NCBI GenBank assembly: GCA_019247605.1
Contig: JAFBAS010000095.1
Span: 1-57,738, forward strand
Length of the DNA stretch: 57,738 nt
Reading direction: 5' to 3'
Source of the DNA: Hyphomicrobiales bacterium
Lineage (GTDB): Bacteria > Pseudomonadota > Alphaproteobacteria > Rhizobiales > Beijerinckiaceae
Shown: positions 33,845 to 43,062 of the stretch, piece after piece
Layout of the letters: every line of letters starts with the position of its first letter
Numbering within the stretch: the stretch's first letter is position 1
Translations under genes and position numbers: made by a program
Notes under the pieces: generated by a model
Databases searched by the model: none
What the model saw: only the letters and a program-made list of their open reading frames with translations
Told to the model about the DNA's origin: nothing

Positions 33845-35257
33845 ATGGACGAGTCGAAGAGCGGCGCTTCGAAAAGCCCCCCGAAAAGCGTTGCCATCAT
33901 CGGGGCGGGAGCTTCGGGCCTTTGCGCGGCGCGCTATTTTAAAGAGGCGGGCTTCGCCGTGACCGTTTATGAGATCGGCACCCAAGTGGGCGGGCTTTGG
34001 TGCTTCAACAACGACAACGGTCTCTCCTCAGCCTACAAGACACTCCACATCAATACGGCAAAAAGGCTCACGAGCTTCAGGGATTACAAATTCCCCGAGG
34101 GCACGCAGCCCTTTCCAAGCCATCGCGACATGCACGACTATTTCACGCGCTTCGTCCAGGATTTCGGGCTGCGCCCGCTCATCCGCTTCGGCTCGCGAGT
34201 GACGAGCGTGCGCCCGATCGAGGCGAGCGCCGCCGGGCGTATGCGATGGAAGGTCGAAACGGACAACGCGAATGGCGGCATCTTCGATGCGGTCGTGGTC
34301 GCCAGCGGCCATTTGAGCAAGCCGCTTCACGTCGAGCGGCTACGGGGCTTTGGCGGGCAATATCTTCATTCCCATGACTACAAGGAACCTCAGCCGTTCG
34401 TCGGCAAGAGGGTCTGCATCATGGGGATCGGCAACAGCGCCTGTGACATCGCGAGCGATCTCGCGACGGTGACCCCAAGGACCGTGCTCGTGGCGCGTTC
34501 GGGCGTGCGCATCGCGCCGAAGCTTCTCTTCGGCATTCCCTTCACCGACGTGACCATGATCTTGGCCCATCCTCTTATCCCCGAGTGGGTCGGGCGCATC
34601 GTGACGCGGGCACTCGTGCGCGTCGTTCATGGGTCCATGGAGCGATTGGGATTCAAGCCGTTGAAGCGGCGCTCGCACGCGCTGAGCAACGCGACCATTG
34701 TGCAGCACATCGCCTATCGACGCGTGGAGGTGAAGCACGATATCGCCGCGATTGACGGAAAGGTGATCCAGTTCAGCGACGGCACGCGTGAAGAGTTCGA
34801 CACCCTCATTGCCGCGACCGGCTATCTCATCGATTTTCCCTTTCTGCCGCCGGAGATTCTCTCGGTGCGCCACAATGCCGTCCACCTGTACAACCGGATC
34901 GTTCTGCCCGAGTGGCCAGGCCTCTATTTCATGGGGCTTCTCAATCTCAACGGCGCCGCGAACCAGGCCTATGAGCGCCAGGCGCCATGGATCGTCGCCA
35001 TGGAGACGGGCGAGGCCGAGCTGCCGTCGCGAGACGAAATGGAAAAGGCCATGATGCGCAAGGCGCGCTGGGTGAGGCGCTATTACCCTGACACGCCGCG
35101 CCATACGATCGAGGAAGAGCCCATCCGCTATTTTCGCGAATTGCGGTTGTCGCTTCGCGATGCCAGAGCACGCGCAGGGCGCCGCAGCAAAGCCGCTTGG
35201 CTCGCGCGGGCACGAGGCTCGATCCGCGCTGCACCCGCGACCCGCCGCTCCAATTGA
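33845..35257 (+). CDS. Flavin-containing monooxygenase (class B)
   Basis: This is a 470-residue NADPH/FAD monooxygenase. FAD motif GAGASGLCAARYF sits near the start. The FMO fingerprint FGGQYLHSHDY fits FxGxxxHxxxY, the FMO rather than the Baeyer-Villiger form (which ends in W). The NADPH site is GIGNSACDIASD and the ATGY motif follows. It oxygenates a soft N/S nucleophile or a ketone; the substrate is unknown. The C-terminus is Arg-rich. The ATG at 33845 follows AGAGGGG. It is the first gene of a four-gene operon with a decarboxylase, a dehydrogenase and a lactonase. Confidence 0.87.
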   Translation: MDESKSGASKSPPKSVAIIGAGASGLCAARYFKEAGFAVTVYEIGTQVGGLWCFNNDNGLSSAYKTLHINTAKRLTSFRDYKFPEGTQPFPSHRDMHDYFTRFVQDFGLRPLIRFGSRVTSVRPIEASAAGRMRWKVETDNANGGIFDAVVVASGHLSKPLHVERLRGFGGQYLHSHDYKEPQPFVGKRVCIMGIGNSACDIASDLATVTPRTVLVARSGVRIAPKLLFGIPFTDVTMILAHPLIPEWVGRIVTRALVRVVHGSMERLGFKPLKRRSHALSNATIVQHIAYRRVEVKHDIAAIDGKVIQFSDGTREEFDTLIAATGYLIDFPFLPPEILSVRHNAVHLYNRIVLPEWPGLYFMGLLNLNGAANQAYERQAPWIVAMETGEAELPSRDEMEKAMMRKARWVRRYYPDTPRHTIEEEPIRYFRELRLSLRDARARAGRRSKAAWLARARGSIRAAPATRRSN

Positions 35258-35278
35258 TCACGAAGAAGGAAGACCAAC

Positions 35279-35665
35279 TTGTCCAACCCAACCTATGAAA
35301 AGGGCCTCAAAAACCGCCGCGAGGTCCTCGGCGCCGAATATGTCGACAACGCCATCGCGTCCGCGGACGATTTCTCGCGACCTTTGCAGGAACTGGTGAC
35401 CGAGTATTGCTGGGGCGCCGTGTGGGGCCGGCCCGGCCTCGACCGCAAGACACGCAGCATCATCAACCTCGCCATGCTGACCGCGCTCAATCGCCCTCAC
35501 GAGTTGAGGCTCCACGTCAAAGGGGCGCTCAACAACGGGCTGAGCAAGGCCGAGATCGCGGAGGTGCTTCTGCAAGCGGCGGTCTATTGCGGCGTGCCCG
35601 CGGCAGTCGATAGTTTCCGAAGCGCGCGCGAGGTGTTCGCGCAGCTCGAGCCGGCGAAGAAATGA
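35279..35665 (+). CDS. Carboxymuconolactone decarboxylase family protein (PcaC-like)
   Basis: This is a 128-residue all-helical protein of the CMD/AhpD fold. It matches the PcaC branch: GLKNRREVLGAEYVDNAI, EYCWGAVWGRPGLDRKTRS, LNRPHELRLHVKGALNNG and EVLLQAAVYCGVPAA. PcaC decarboxylates 4-carboxymuconolactone in the protocatechuate ortho pathway. No pcaB or pcaD is nearby, so the substrate may be a related lactone. The AhpD-type CxxC is absent. TTG start at 35279 with GAAGGAAG upstream; its stop overlaps the next gene by ATGA. Confidence 0.87.
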   Translation: MSNPTYEKGLKNRREVLGAEYVDNAIASADDFSRPLQELVTEYCWGAVWGRPGLDRKTRSIINLAMLTALNRPHELRLHVKGALNNGLSKAEIAEVLLQAAVYCGVPAAVDSFRSAREVFAQLEPAKK

Positions 35666-36609
35666 TGGATTTCTTCCCGCCATCGAGACTGGGTTTCATC
35701 GGGCTTGGCAATATGGGCCGCCCGATGGCGGCGAGATTGGTTAGTGCCGGGTACGAGCTCCAGCTTTTCGACAAGGACGCGTCCTTGTCGGAGGCTTTCG
35801 TGGCGGCCCATGGCGCGACCGGCGCATCGTCGATCGCCACCCTCGCCCGTGGGGCGAAGGTCGTGATCACCATGCTTCCCGACGGAAAGGCGGTGCGCGA
35901 GATCACTCTCGGCCGCGATGGTCTCATCGAGAATCTGTCCCCTGGAAGCGTCATAATCGACATGAGTTCTTCCGATCCCGTCGGGACCCGCGAACTCGGC
36001 GCAGTGCTCCTGCGCAACAAGATCGCGCTCGTCGATGCTCCGGTCTCGGGTGGCGTCGCACGCGCACGGGACGGGTCGCTCTCGACCATGGTCGGGGGCG
36101 ATGATGCCGTGATCTCCAGGGTTCGACCGATCCTCGAAACCATGGCGAAGCACGTCTTCCTCACCGGGCCTCTCGGGACGGGCCACGCCATGAAGGCGCT
36201 CAACAATCTCGTTTCGGCGGGCGGGCTTTGGATCGCGACAGAAGCCTTGCTGATCGGCGAGCGCTTCGGACTTTCGTCGGAGCGGATCGTCGACATCCTC
36301 AACGCCTCGACGGGCCGCAACAACAGCACCGAAAACAAGTTCAAGCAGCACATCTTGTCCAAAAGCTTCGCCTCCGGGTTCTCGCTCGGTCTCATGGCGA
36401 AGGACCTGCGTGTCGCCGCCGATCTCGCAACCGCTACCGGACAGGCCTCTCCGCTGACGCGCCTGTGCGCCGAGCTGTGGAACGAGGCTGAAGGCAAACT
36501 CGGCGGCTCGCAAGACCATACGGCCATCATCAAGCTTCTCGAGGGCGGCGCCACGGCGGGCTCGGCGCGGCAGTCCCGGGGCAAAGCCGAACGTGGAGAA
36601 AAGTCTTGA
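35662..36609 (+). CDS. 3-hydroxyisobutyrate-dehydrogenase-family beta-hydroxyacid dehydrogenase
   Basis: This is a 315-residue NAD(P)-dependent enzyme. Dinucleotide motif GFIGLGNMG (residues 11-19), substrate-binding DAPVSGGVARARDG and catalytic Lys in GHAMKALNN are all present. GFSLGLMAKDLRVAADLA is the typical dimer-swapped helix. It oxidises a beta-hydroxyacid to a semialdehyde or ketoacid. It starts within the stop of the decarboxylase gene, and its own stop overlaps the start of the lactonase, so the three are strictly co-translated. Tartronate semialdehyde reductase is an alternative. Confidence 0.87.
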   Translation: MMDFFPPSRLGFIGLGNMGRPMAARLVSAGYELQLFDKDASLSEAFVAAHGATGASSIATLARGAKVVITMLPDGKAVREITLGRDGLIENLSPGSVIIDMSSSDPVGTRELGAVLLRNKIALVDAPVSGGVARARDGSLSTMVGGDDAVISRVRPILETMAKHVFLTGPLGTGHAMKALNNLVSAGGLWIATEALLIGERFGLSSERIVDILNASTGRNNSTENKFKQHILSKSFASGFSLGLMAKDLRVAADLATATGQASPLTRLCAELWNEAEGKLGGSQDHTAIIKLLEGGATAGSARQSRGKAERGEKS

Positions 36610-37409
36610 GCTCTCCCGAGCCCTTCGAGGTCTACGCCATCCGCTACGCCACGAAAGAACGGCGCGGCGACGAAGTTTTCATCGGTGGTGACCCGCATGC
36701 CGGCCCGATCGGAATGGACTATTTTGTCTGGGTCGCCATCGGCAAGAAGCAAAGCTTCGTCATCGATACGGGCTTCGATGCGCAGACCGCGGCGCGACGG
36801 GGTCGGCAATTCCTACGCTGCCCGGCCGAAAGCCTGAAGCTGCTTGGCCTCGACGCCGAGAGCGTCAAGCACGTGGTCATCACGCACATGCATTACGATC
36901 ACATCGGCAATTTCAGCCGATTTCCGGCGGCGACTTTCCACCTCCAAGATCGTGAGATGGCGTATGCCACGGGCCGACACATGAGCCATCCGGCCATGAA
37001 TGGCGCCTTCGACGTCGAGAACGTGGTCGGCCTCGTACGCGAGGTTTATCGCGGCCGTGTTCTCTTCCACGACGGGGTCGCGGAGCTCGATCCGGGACTG
37101 ACGCTCCACCCGCTCGGTGGACATTCGGCGGGGCTTCAGGTCGTGCGCGTCTTCACGCGCCGCGGTTGGATCGTGCTCGCTTCCGACGCGAGCCATTACT
37201 ACGCGAACATGGAGGAGGGTCGAGTGTTCCCGATCGTCCATCATGTGGGCAATGTCTTCGACGGCTACCGCCGCCTGCGTGAGCTTTCGGCGTCACCTTC
37301 GCACATTATTCCGGGCCACGATCCGAAGGTGATGGCCCGCTACAGCGCGCCCACGCGCGAGCTCGAGGGAATTGCCGCGAGATTGGATGCGGAGCCGAGC
37401 CAGGTATGA
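36606..37409 (+). CDS. Metallo-beta-lactamase-fold lactonase (AttM/AiiA-like family)
   Basis: This is a 267-residue di-zinc hydrolase. The HMHYDH motif (His94, His96, Asp98, His99) and later His residues in LGGHSAG, SDASHYYANM and IIPGHDP complete the metal site. It matches the N-acyl-homoserine lactonase family by layout. Given its operon partners it more likely opens a catabolic lactone than a quorum signal. TTG start at 36606 overlapping the preceding stop (TTGA); no alternative start lies close. Last gene of the operon. Confidence 0.83.
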   Translation: MSSPEPFEVYAIRYATKERRGDEVFIGGDPHAGPIGMDYFVWVAIGKKQSFVIDTGFDAQTAARRGRQFLRCPAESLKLLGLDAESVKHVVITHMHYDHIGNFSRFPAATFHLQDREMAYATGRHMSHPAMNGAFDVENVVGLVREVYRGRVLFHDGVAELDPGLTLHPLGGHSAGLQVVRVFTRRGWIVLASDASHYYANMEEGRVFPIVHHVGNVFDGYRRLRELSASPSHIIPGHDPKVMARYSAPTRELEGIAARLDAEPSQV

Positions 37410-37431
37410 GAACAGGGATTAGGTCGAGCGC

Positions 37432-37824
37432 CTATTCCCCGTTCGCCAGGCGCGCTTTGCCCTCTTCCGTCAAACGCGCTTGGATTTCGGCATATTCATT
37501 CGCGCCCTGTTCAGGCGAGATCTCCTTCTTGTCGACACGCGCCGCGATCTCGACGCGTGCATTCAACGCCCGGCGGAAGAGATCGGGATTTTCAACGGTC
37601 GGCGCTGCGATCATTGCGGCATCGTTCAAGCATTTCGCGCGTGCCACATAATTCACGAGCGGTTGCGCGCGGCAGGCGGCTTGGGCTTCATCCGAGCGCG
37701 CCTTCAGATCGACAACCGGTGGCGCGGCGGGTCGGGTCGCGACGCAAGCCTGAACGGCAAGCCCAAGCCCAAGGACGAGAGCGAGGCCTCGGCCGCGGCC
37801 AGCTCCACAAAGACGCATGGTCAT
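37432..37824 (-). CDS. Putative small lipoprotein
   Basis: This is a 130-residue protein with a lipoprotein signal (LALVLGLGLAVQAC, lipobox VQAC). The mature part is helical, with two Cys (ACRAQPLVNYVARAKC) and a charged C-terminus (EIQARLTEEGKARL). Similar exported helical proteins occur widely in Rhizobiales without assigned function. The ATG at 37824 is used; a second ATG lies two codons on. It converges with the lactonase gene and follows another hypothetical gene on the same strand. Confidence 0.7.
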   Translation of the reverse strand: MTMRLCGAGRGRGLALVLGLGLAVQACVATRPAAPPVVDLKARSDEAQAACRAQPLVNYVARAKCLNDAAMIAAPTVENPDLFRRALNARVEIAARVDKKEISPEQGANEYAEIQARLTEEGKARLANGE

Positions 37825-37880
37825 GTCTTTTTGCTCCGATGACGCGCCCGCGTCGGATGGGCAGCCGATACGCTGAAAAG

Positions 37881-38321
37881 TCACGGGCCTTTCGCCGCCT
37901 CACTCGCACGCGCGCCATCCACGGATTGCGTGGCTTCGACGCTGCGGTGCGGGGTGTGGCCGCGAACGAGCTGCACGCTCGATCTCTCCTGCGCTGCGCG
38001 AGGTGTCAAGGCCATCACGTCCTTGCGGATGCTGGTCAACAGATTTTGAGCCGGATCCTCCTCGTCGCCGGTCATTTTCTTCAGCTCTTCGCTAACCACA
38101 TCGATCTTGGCGCAAAGCTCGATGCCATTGCGCGCCGGGATGTCCGACATTGCCTGGCCGATTGATTGAAGCTCCTGAAGCAACTCGTCACGTAACGGTT
38201 TTTGATCTTCCGCGTTGATCAGAGGAGAACCAAGCATTCCGCGCAAAGCCGCCCAGCGAAGTCCAAGTGCTGGGATCGTATTTGCACTGTCACTTCCGGA
38301 ATTCGACTGGAAATTAGCCAT
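37881..38321 (-). CDS. Hypothetical cytoplasmic protein
   Basis: This is a 146-residue soluble protein without signal peptide or membrane segment. The middle is helical (PLRDELLQELQSIGQAMSDI; KIDVVSEELKKMTGDEEDP) and the C-terminus is probably disordered. No recognisable family. The ATG at 38321 is taken because upstream residues look non-coding. It lies 56 bases before the small lipoprotein gene in the same orientation and diverges from emrA. Confidence 0.6.
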   Translation of the reverse strand: MANFQSNSGSDSANTIPALGLRWAALRGMLGSPLINAEDQKPLRDELLQELQSIGQAMSDIPARNGIELCAKIDVVSEELKKMTGDEEDPAQNLLTSIRKDVMALTPRAAQERSSVQLVRGHTPHRSVEATQSVDGARASEAAKGP

Positions 38322-38568
38322 GAGACGAAACTCCGCGCTGCACCGAATCACCAAAATACAATAAGGAACCGTTGCACGCCCAATGTGGCGAAAGCGCGAG
38401 CTTTCACCTGGCGGGAAGCGGCGCTCCTGCAGGGAACAAATGAGAGCATTAGGCGGTTCGCCTTTCGGGGCGAGACGGGGAAGCCGTCAACTCATCGTAT
38501 TGCCTTGTTTAAGCAGGCGATTTCCGAGAGCGACTTTCTTGGTCGGGGTTTGAAGCACGAAGGCATGC

Positions 38569-39804
38569 ATGGAACGGGAAAACACTTCCACGCCGGACGC
38601 GCGCGACAGAAACGTCGAGGAGGTGGGCTCGCTGCAGGCCGCGGATCTCAAGGCAACCGCGTTCAGGCGCGGCGATGAAAATGGTGAGGCCGCGCGCGCC
38701 GAAAGGGGCGAGCGGGCTCCCGAACATGGAGAAAGCGAGACCCCGCCCACAGCCGAGACCAAATCTCGAGAAAGCGCAGGCATTACGGAGCTGATCCGAC
38801 TGCACAAGCTCGCGTCGGGAATCGTCGCGACGCTCGTTATCGCGGCTCTCGTCGGGGCCGTGGTCTGGTGGCTCGACGCGCGCCACTACGAAACGACGGA
38901 TGACGCCTTCATTGATGGCCGCCCCGTGGCGGTGAGCGCACAAGTCGCCGGCGCACTCATCGCCGTTCCGGTCACCGACAACGAGCTCGTGCAGCCAGGT
39001 GCTGTTCTCGCGCGCATCGATGAGCGCGATTATCGTGCCGCCGTCGATCAGGCCGATGCCCAGATGGAGGAAGCAAAGGCAGCGATTGCCAACACCGACG
39101 CACAGCTCGAGCAGCAGCAAGCCCGCATCGAAGAGACCGCCAAGCAGGCAAGCCAGGCGCAAGCAGCGCTTACCTTCTCGAGACAGGAGAATGCGCGCTA
39201 TCAGGATCTCGTCACCAAAGGTGCCGGCACGGTGCAGCAGGCGCAGCAAGCGGCGAGCGATCTGCGCCAGAAGGAGTCCGCCTTTGCGGCTGCCGAGGCG
39301 GCGCAAACCGAAGCCGAAAAGCAGATCAATATCATCCGCGCCCAACACATGACCGGCGAGGGTCAGCTCAAGCAGGCGCAGGCCCAGCTCGAGCAAGCGA
39401 ATGCCAATCTCTCGCGCGCCACGATCACCGCTTCGATCGCCGGCCGCGTCACAAAGCTCACCGCAGCCACGGGAGCCTACGCGGTTCCAGGCCAGACGTT
39501 GATGATGGTGGTGCCGCTCGAGCTCTGGGTCACGGCGAACTTCAAGGAGACGCAGTTGGCTTCGATGCGCCCTGGCCAGAAGACGAAAATTGAGATTGAT
39601 GCCTTTGGGCGCAGCTTCCCGGGCCAGGTCGACAGCATCCAGGCAGGAAGCGGCACGGCATTCAGCCTGCTTCCTGCCGAGAACGCCACCGGCAATTACG
39701 TGAAGGTCGTGCAGCGCGTCCCCGTGAAGATCGTCTTCTCAGCGCCGCCCGAGGTGGAGCTCGGGCCCGGCATGTCGGTCGTGCCTTCGGTCAAGGTCAG
39801 ATGA
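38569..39804 (+). CDS. emrA: EmrA-type multidrug efflux adaptor
   Basis: This is a 411-residue HlyD-family periplasmic adaptor with a long charged cytoplasmic N-terminus (~75 residues). One transmembrane helix (LASGIVATLVIAALVGAVVW) follows. The EmrA hallmark YETTDDAFIDGRPVAVSAQV comes next, then a coiled-coil hairpin (QMEEAKAAIANTDAQLEQQQ) and the second lipoyl half ATITASIAGRVTKL. It bridges EmrB to an outer-membrane channel. Its stop overlaps the emrB start (ATGA). Confidence 0.9.
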   Translation: MERENTSTPDARDRNVEEVGSLQAADLKATAFRRGDENGEAARAERGERAPEHGESETPPTAETKSRESAGITELIRLHKLASGIVATLVIAALVGAVVWWLDARHYETTDDAFIDGRPVAVSAQVAGALIAVPVTDNELVQPGAVLARIDERDYRAAVDQADAQMEEAKAAIANTDAQLEQQQARIEETAKQASQAQAALTFSRQENARYQDLVTKGAGTVQQAQQAASDLRQKESAFAAAEAAQTEAEKQINIIRAQHMTGEGQLKQAQAQLEQANANLSRATITASIAGRVTKLTAATGAYAVPGQTLMMVVPLELWVTANFKETQLASMRPGQKTKIEIDAFGRSFPGQVDSIQAGSGTAFSLLPAENATGNYVKVVQRVPVKIVFSAPPEVELGPGMSVVPSVKVR

Positions 39805-41408
39805 GCCGAAACGATATCGACGCGGGTTGGACCGCGCAGCGTTCGGCGGCCGGTGGGCGAAACCCTTGGATCATCGCGTCAATCCTGTCGGTCGCCACGT
39901 TCATGGAGGTGCTCGATACCTCGATCGCGAATGTGGCGCTGCGTCATATCGCGGGCGCGCTGTCGGCGAGCATCGATGAGAGCACCTGGGTCATCACAAG
40001 CTATCTCGTCTCCAACGCCATCATCCTTCCGGTAAGCGGCTGGCTTTCGAGCGTCATCGGCCGCAAGCGCTTCTACATGCTCTCGGTGGCGCTCTTTACC
40101 TTGAGCTCGCTCGCCTGCGGGCTCTCTCCCAACCTCCCGTCGCTGATTGCGGCGCGCGTCTTGCAAGGCGTCGGGGGTGGCGGGCTTGCGCCGAGCGAGC
40201 AATCGATGCTCGCCGACACTTTTCCGCCTTCAAAGCGAGCGCAGGCCTTCGCGCTTTACGGCGTGACAGTGATCGTGGCGCCCGCGCTCGGCCCAACGAT
40301 CGGGGGCGCCATCACCGACAACATCTCCTGGCACTGGATATTTTTCATCAATGTGCCCATGGGCGTGCTTTCGCTGATCCTCGTCCACCTCTTCGTCGAC
40401 GAGCCGGAAGTGCTGCGTCGCGAGCGCGCCGAGCGCTGGCAAGGCGGCCTCAAGGTCGATTGGATCGGCTTCGTGCTCGTCGCGCTTTGGCTCGGCTGCC
40501 TCGAGATCGTGCTCGACAAGGGCCAGGAGGACGATTGGTTCAGCTCGAGCTTCATCACAGCAACGGCAGCCGTTTCGGGCCTCGCTTTCCTTTTGTTCGT
40601 GCCTTGGGAGCTCACGCGCAAGGAGCCCATCGTCGATATTCGCCTGATCGCGCACCGCCAGTTCGGCACGTCCTGGTTCGTGATGCTCAGCGTCGGCATG
40701 ATCCTGTTCAGCTCGACGCAATTCATGCCTCAGCTCCTTCAGGAAAACTACGGCTATACGGCCACTCTCGCGGGTCTCGCCCTCATGCCGGGCGGCTTTG
40801 CTGCGCTCGTCATGATGGCGATCGCCGGCCGCGTCAGCGGCCTCGTCCAGCCGCGCTACCTGATGGCCGGTGCGATGATCACGATCGCGGTCGCGATGTA
40901 CCACTTCACCTCGCTCACGCCTGACGTGAATTTTGGGTGGTTCGCGCTTGCTCGCGTCTTTCAGATGGCGGCGATCCCCGTGTTGTTCCTGACGATCACC
41001 AGCTATTCCTATGTCGGGCTTGCGCCTGAGAAATCGAGCCAGGCATCCGCTCTCATCAACGTGGCGCGCAATCTCGGCGGCAGCATCGGCGTCTCGATGG
41101 CGCAAACCCTGCTGGCAAGGCGCGAACAGTTTCACCAGGCGCGGCTTGTCGAGCACGTGTCTGCATCCTCGCTTGCTTATCGAAGGACGCTGAGCGACGC
41201 CGGCAATTACTTCATGGCGCATGGCGCGACCGGTCCCGATGCGCAATCGCGAGCAGTCGCCTGGGTCGGCCAAACCGTCATGAACCAGGCCGCCTACCTC
41301 TCCTATATCGATGTGTTCGCGGCGCTCGCAGGCCTCGCTGCGCTCCTCGTGCCTGTGGCTTTCCTGTTGCGTCGCGTCGATCTTGGTCACAGGGCCGCGG
41401 CCGCCTAG
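39801..41408 (+). CDS. emrB: EmrB/QacA-type MFS multidrug transporter (DHA2)
   Basis: This is a 535-residue drug:H+ antiporter with about 14 hydrophobic segments. Motif C of the DHA2 family is seen in the region GVTVIVAPALGPTIGGAI. FMEVLDTSIANVALRHIAGA is the classic motif D1 in helix 1, and GWLSSVIGRKRFYMLSV the loop 2-3 motif. With EmrA it forms a tripartite exporter for hydrophobic toxicants. It is translationally coupled to emrA. No regulator (MarR/TetR) is adjacent. Confidence 0.92.
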   Translation: MSRNDIDAGWTAQRSAAGGRNPWIIASILSVATFMEVLDTSIANVALRHIAGALSASIDESTWVITSYLVSNAIILPVSGWLSSVIGRKRFYMLSVALFTLSSLACGLSPNLPSLIAARVLQGVGGGGLAPSEQSMLADTFPPSKRAQAFALYGVTVIVAPALGPTIGGAITDNISWHWIFFINVPMGVLSLILVHLFVDEPEVLRRERAERWQGGLKVDWIGFVLVALWLGCLEIVLDKGQEDDWFSSSFITATAAVSGLAFLLFVPWELTRKEPIVDIRLIAHRQFGTSWFVMLSVGMILFSSTQFMPQLLQENYGYTATLAGLALMPGGFAALVMMAIAGRVSGLVQPRYLMAGAMITIAVAMYHFTSLTPDVNFGWFALARVFQMAAIPVLFLTITSYSYVGLAPEKSSQASALINVARNLGGSIGVSMAQTLLARREQFHQARLVEHVSASSLAYRRTLSDAGNYFMAHGATGPDAQSRAVAWVGQTVMNQAAYLSYIDVFAALAGLAALLVPVAFLLRRVDLGHRAAAA

Positions 41409-41430
41409 ATGGAATCCGCATTCGTTCTCG

Positions 41431-42138
41431 TCAGGTCAGATTCGACTCGTCCCACTCGGCGCAGGTCACGCCGGGAAGGCGAGAAAATTCGTCGAGAAGC
41501 GCGCGCGGCGTGTCACTCTCCTGAGACAAGACGAAATGGACCCGAAGCTTGCATCTCAAACTGCCGTCCTGCGGTTTTCTGGAGATGGTCCTCAACTCGA
41601 TCTCGAAGCCCGCGGCCCGCACCATCGCCTCGATGGCGGCTTCGTCCGGGCCTTCGGGCATCGTTTCCAGCGAAATGGCCCCGTGGCGCGTGCGCAGCAT
41701 GAGGGGCTCGGCCCATTTCAATGCCCAAAGCGTGAGGAAGCCGATTGCGGTTGCCGCAGCGCCGAGCCCGTTCTGCCCCCCGCCGAAACAAAGGCCGATC
41801 ACGGTGACGAGCCAGAGCGTCGCCGCGGTGGTGACCCCTTGCACGAGGCCATCTTTTCGTAAGATCGCGCCGCCCCCGATGAAGCCCACGCCCGTGAGGA
41901 TGCCAAGCGGCAAGCGCATCAGATCGAGCGTGATCGTGTGGCCTTCCTGATTTTGCGTGGTCCCCAAGAGGATATTGGCTTGGATCATGGCGACCGCGGC
42001 AGCAACGCACACGAGCAAAGTGGTGCGCAAGCCGGCGGGATGCTCATGCGCGCTTCTGTTGAAACCGATCAGAAATCCGGCCGCGACCGCCAACACAAGT
42101 CGCACCGCGATGTCTGTTACGGTAAGCGTCTGCGGCAT
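41431..42138 (-). CDS. MgtC/SapB-family membrane protein
   Basis: This is a 235-residue inner-membrane protein. The MgtC/SapB core has four to five helices: LAVAAGFLIGFNRSAHEHPA, GLRTTLLVCVAAAVAMIQ, LPLGILTGVGFIGGGAIL and TTAATLWLVTVIGLCFGGG. A C-terminal ACT-like cytoplasmic domain follows. The function is linked to Mg2+ starvation and envelope ATPase control in other bacteria. The ATG at 42138 has GGGAGG four to five bases upstream and is preferred to further ATGs at 42150 and 42192. It diverges from the DUF3175 gene. Confidence 0.87.
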   Translation of the reverse strand: MPQTLTVTDIAVRLVLAVAAGFLIGFNRSAHEHPAGLRTTLLVCVAAAVAMIQANILLGTTQNQEGHTITLDLMRLPLGILTGVGFIGGGAILRKDGLVQGVTTAATLWLVTVIGLCFGGGQNGLGAAATAIGFLTLWALKWAEPLMLRTRHGAISLETMPEGPDEAAIEAMVRAAGFEIELRTISRKPQDGSLRCKLRVHFVLSQESDTPRALLDEFSRLPGVTCAEWDESNLT

Positions 42139-42245
42139 CGGACCTCCCATCGGGAAAATCAATAACCGGCTTTGCGGTTCCCTCTTCCGGAACATGCTCG
42201 CCTTCCCGGCATTGGGTTCAAGAACTCGTCGGCTGGAGACGTGCA

Positions 42246-42551
42246 ATGGCGAATGACAAGGGAAGATGGTCAGGCGAGGTGACCGCGCACAGCAATGCGC
42301 TTGATCTCGAAAAGGATGTCTTTAGGCTCGACGATCCGAAAAAGATCGCTGCGTCTCTCAAACGTTCGGCGCGTTCCAGCACGCGCCGGAAGGCTGACCC
42401 GTTCCGCTCGGCGATGTCGATGCTGACTTTTTACATTAATCGTGCCGGCAAGAACCTCTCCTCCAAGCGAAAGAAGAAGCTCGAGGCCGCGAAGGATGAG
42501 TTGCGGGCCCAATTCCGTCGCGGGCACTCACCCCGACAGGCTCGCGAATAG
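42246..42551 (+). CDS. DUF3175-family small protein
   Basis: This is a 101-residue highly basic soluble protein matching the DUF3175 pattern: WSGEVTAHSNALDLEKDVF, DDPKKIAASLKRSA, then DPFRSAMSMLTFYINRAGKN and KKLEAAKDELRAQF. Lys/Arg content suggests nucleic-acid or acidic-partner binding; no function is established. The ATG follows GGAGAC. It converges with the small exported protein at 42572. Confidence 0.87.
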   Translation: MANDKGRWSGEVTAHSNALDLEKDVFRLDDPKKIAASLKRSARSSTRRKADPFRSAMSMLTFYINRAGKNLSSKRKKKLEAAKDELRAQFRRGHSPRQARE

Positions 42552-42571
42552 ATTGCGCCGCCAAAGGAAAT

Positions 42572-42871
42572 TCAGGCTGGCGTCTTGCCGCATTTCGCAT
42601 CGAGCAGCACGTAGAGGTCGACCCCGCCGAGGACCTGCGATTTTGGCGTAATGGCCCCTCCATCCAAATTGAGGTTTTTGGCGCTGCCGACATCGAAGGT
42701 GACCGGTCGCGTGGCAAACCAAGTGCCATCAGACTTCTTCGTGAAGGCGTCACAAGGCAAGGTGTTCGGCGGCAAAGGCGCATCTTCAGAGCGCGCCTGC
42801 ATGACCGGAATCATGGAAAGGCCAAACCAAGCGGCAATGATAAAAACTCGCCCATTCGCAACGGTGCTCAT
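42572..42871 (-). CDS. Small exported hypothetical protein
   Basis: This is a 99-residue protein with a Sec-type signal (VFIIAAWFGLSMIPVMQARS). The mature part has two Cys (LPCDAFTKKS and DAKCGKTP) that could form a disulfide, and a central WFATRPVTFDVG strand. Unknown family; likely periplasmic. The ATG at 42871, with GGTGGGGAAA upstream, is preferred to a GTG at 42880. Confidence 0.68.
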   Translation of the reverse strand: MSTVANGRVFIIAAWFGLSMIPVMQARSEDAPLPPNTLPCDAFTKKSDGTWFATRPVTFDVGSAKNLNLDGGAITPKSQVLGGVDLYVLLDAKCGKTPA

Positions 42872-43062
42872 TTTCCCCACCTTCTCCTTCTTCTAAGCTT
42901 CACGGGTCAAGCCTTCGCACGACCGCAAGATTGGGGTTGTCGAGGTGAACGCCGGTGAAAGCTTCATGGTTCCTCCACGGCGAGGCAACCAGGCGGAAAC
43001 CTGCCGCGTTTCAAAGGGATGGCGCCGATCACGCCTCCCGGAAATCTGAAAGGCGTTGAACC

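Noticed and set aside
36606-37409. Quorum-quenching role for the AttM-like lactonase
   Set aside because: No luxI/luxR-type genes are nearby, and the gene is translationally coupled to catabolic enzymes; a pathway lactone is a better guess.
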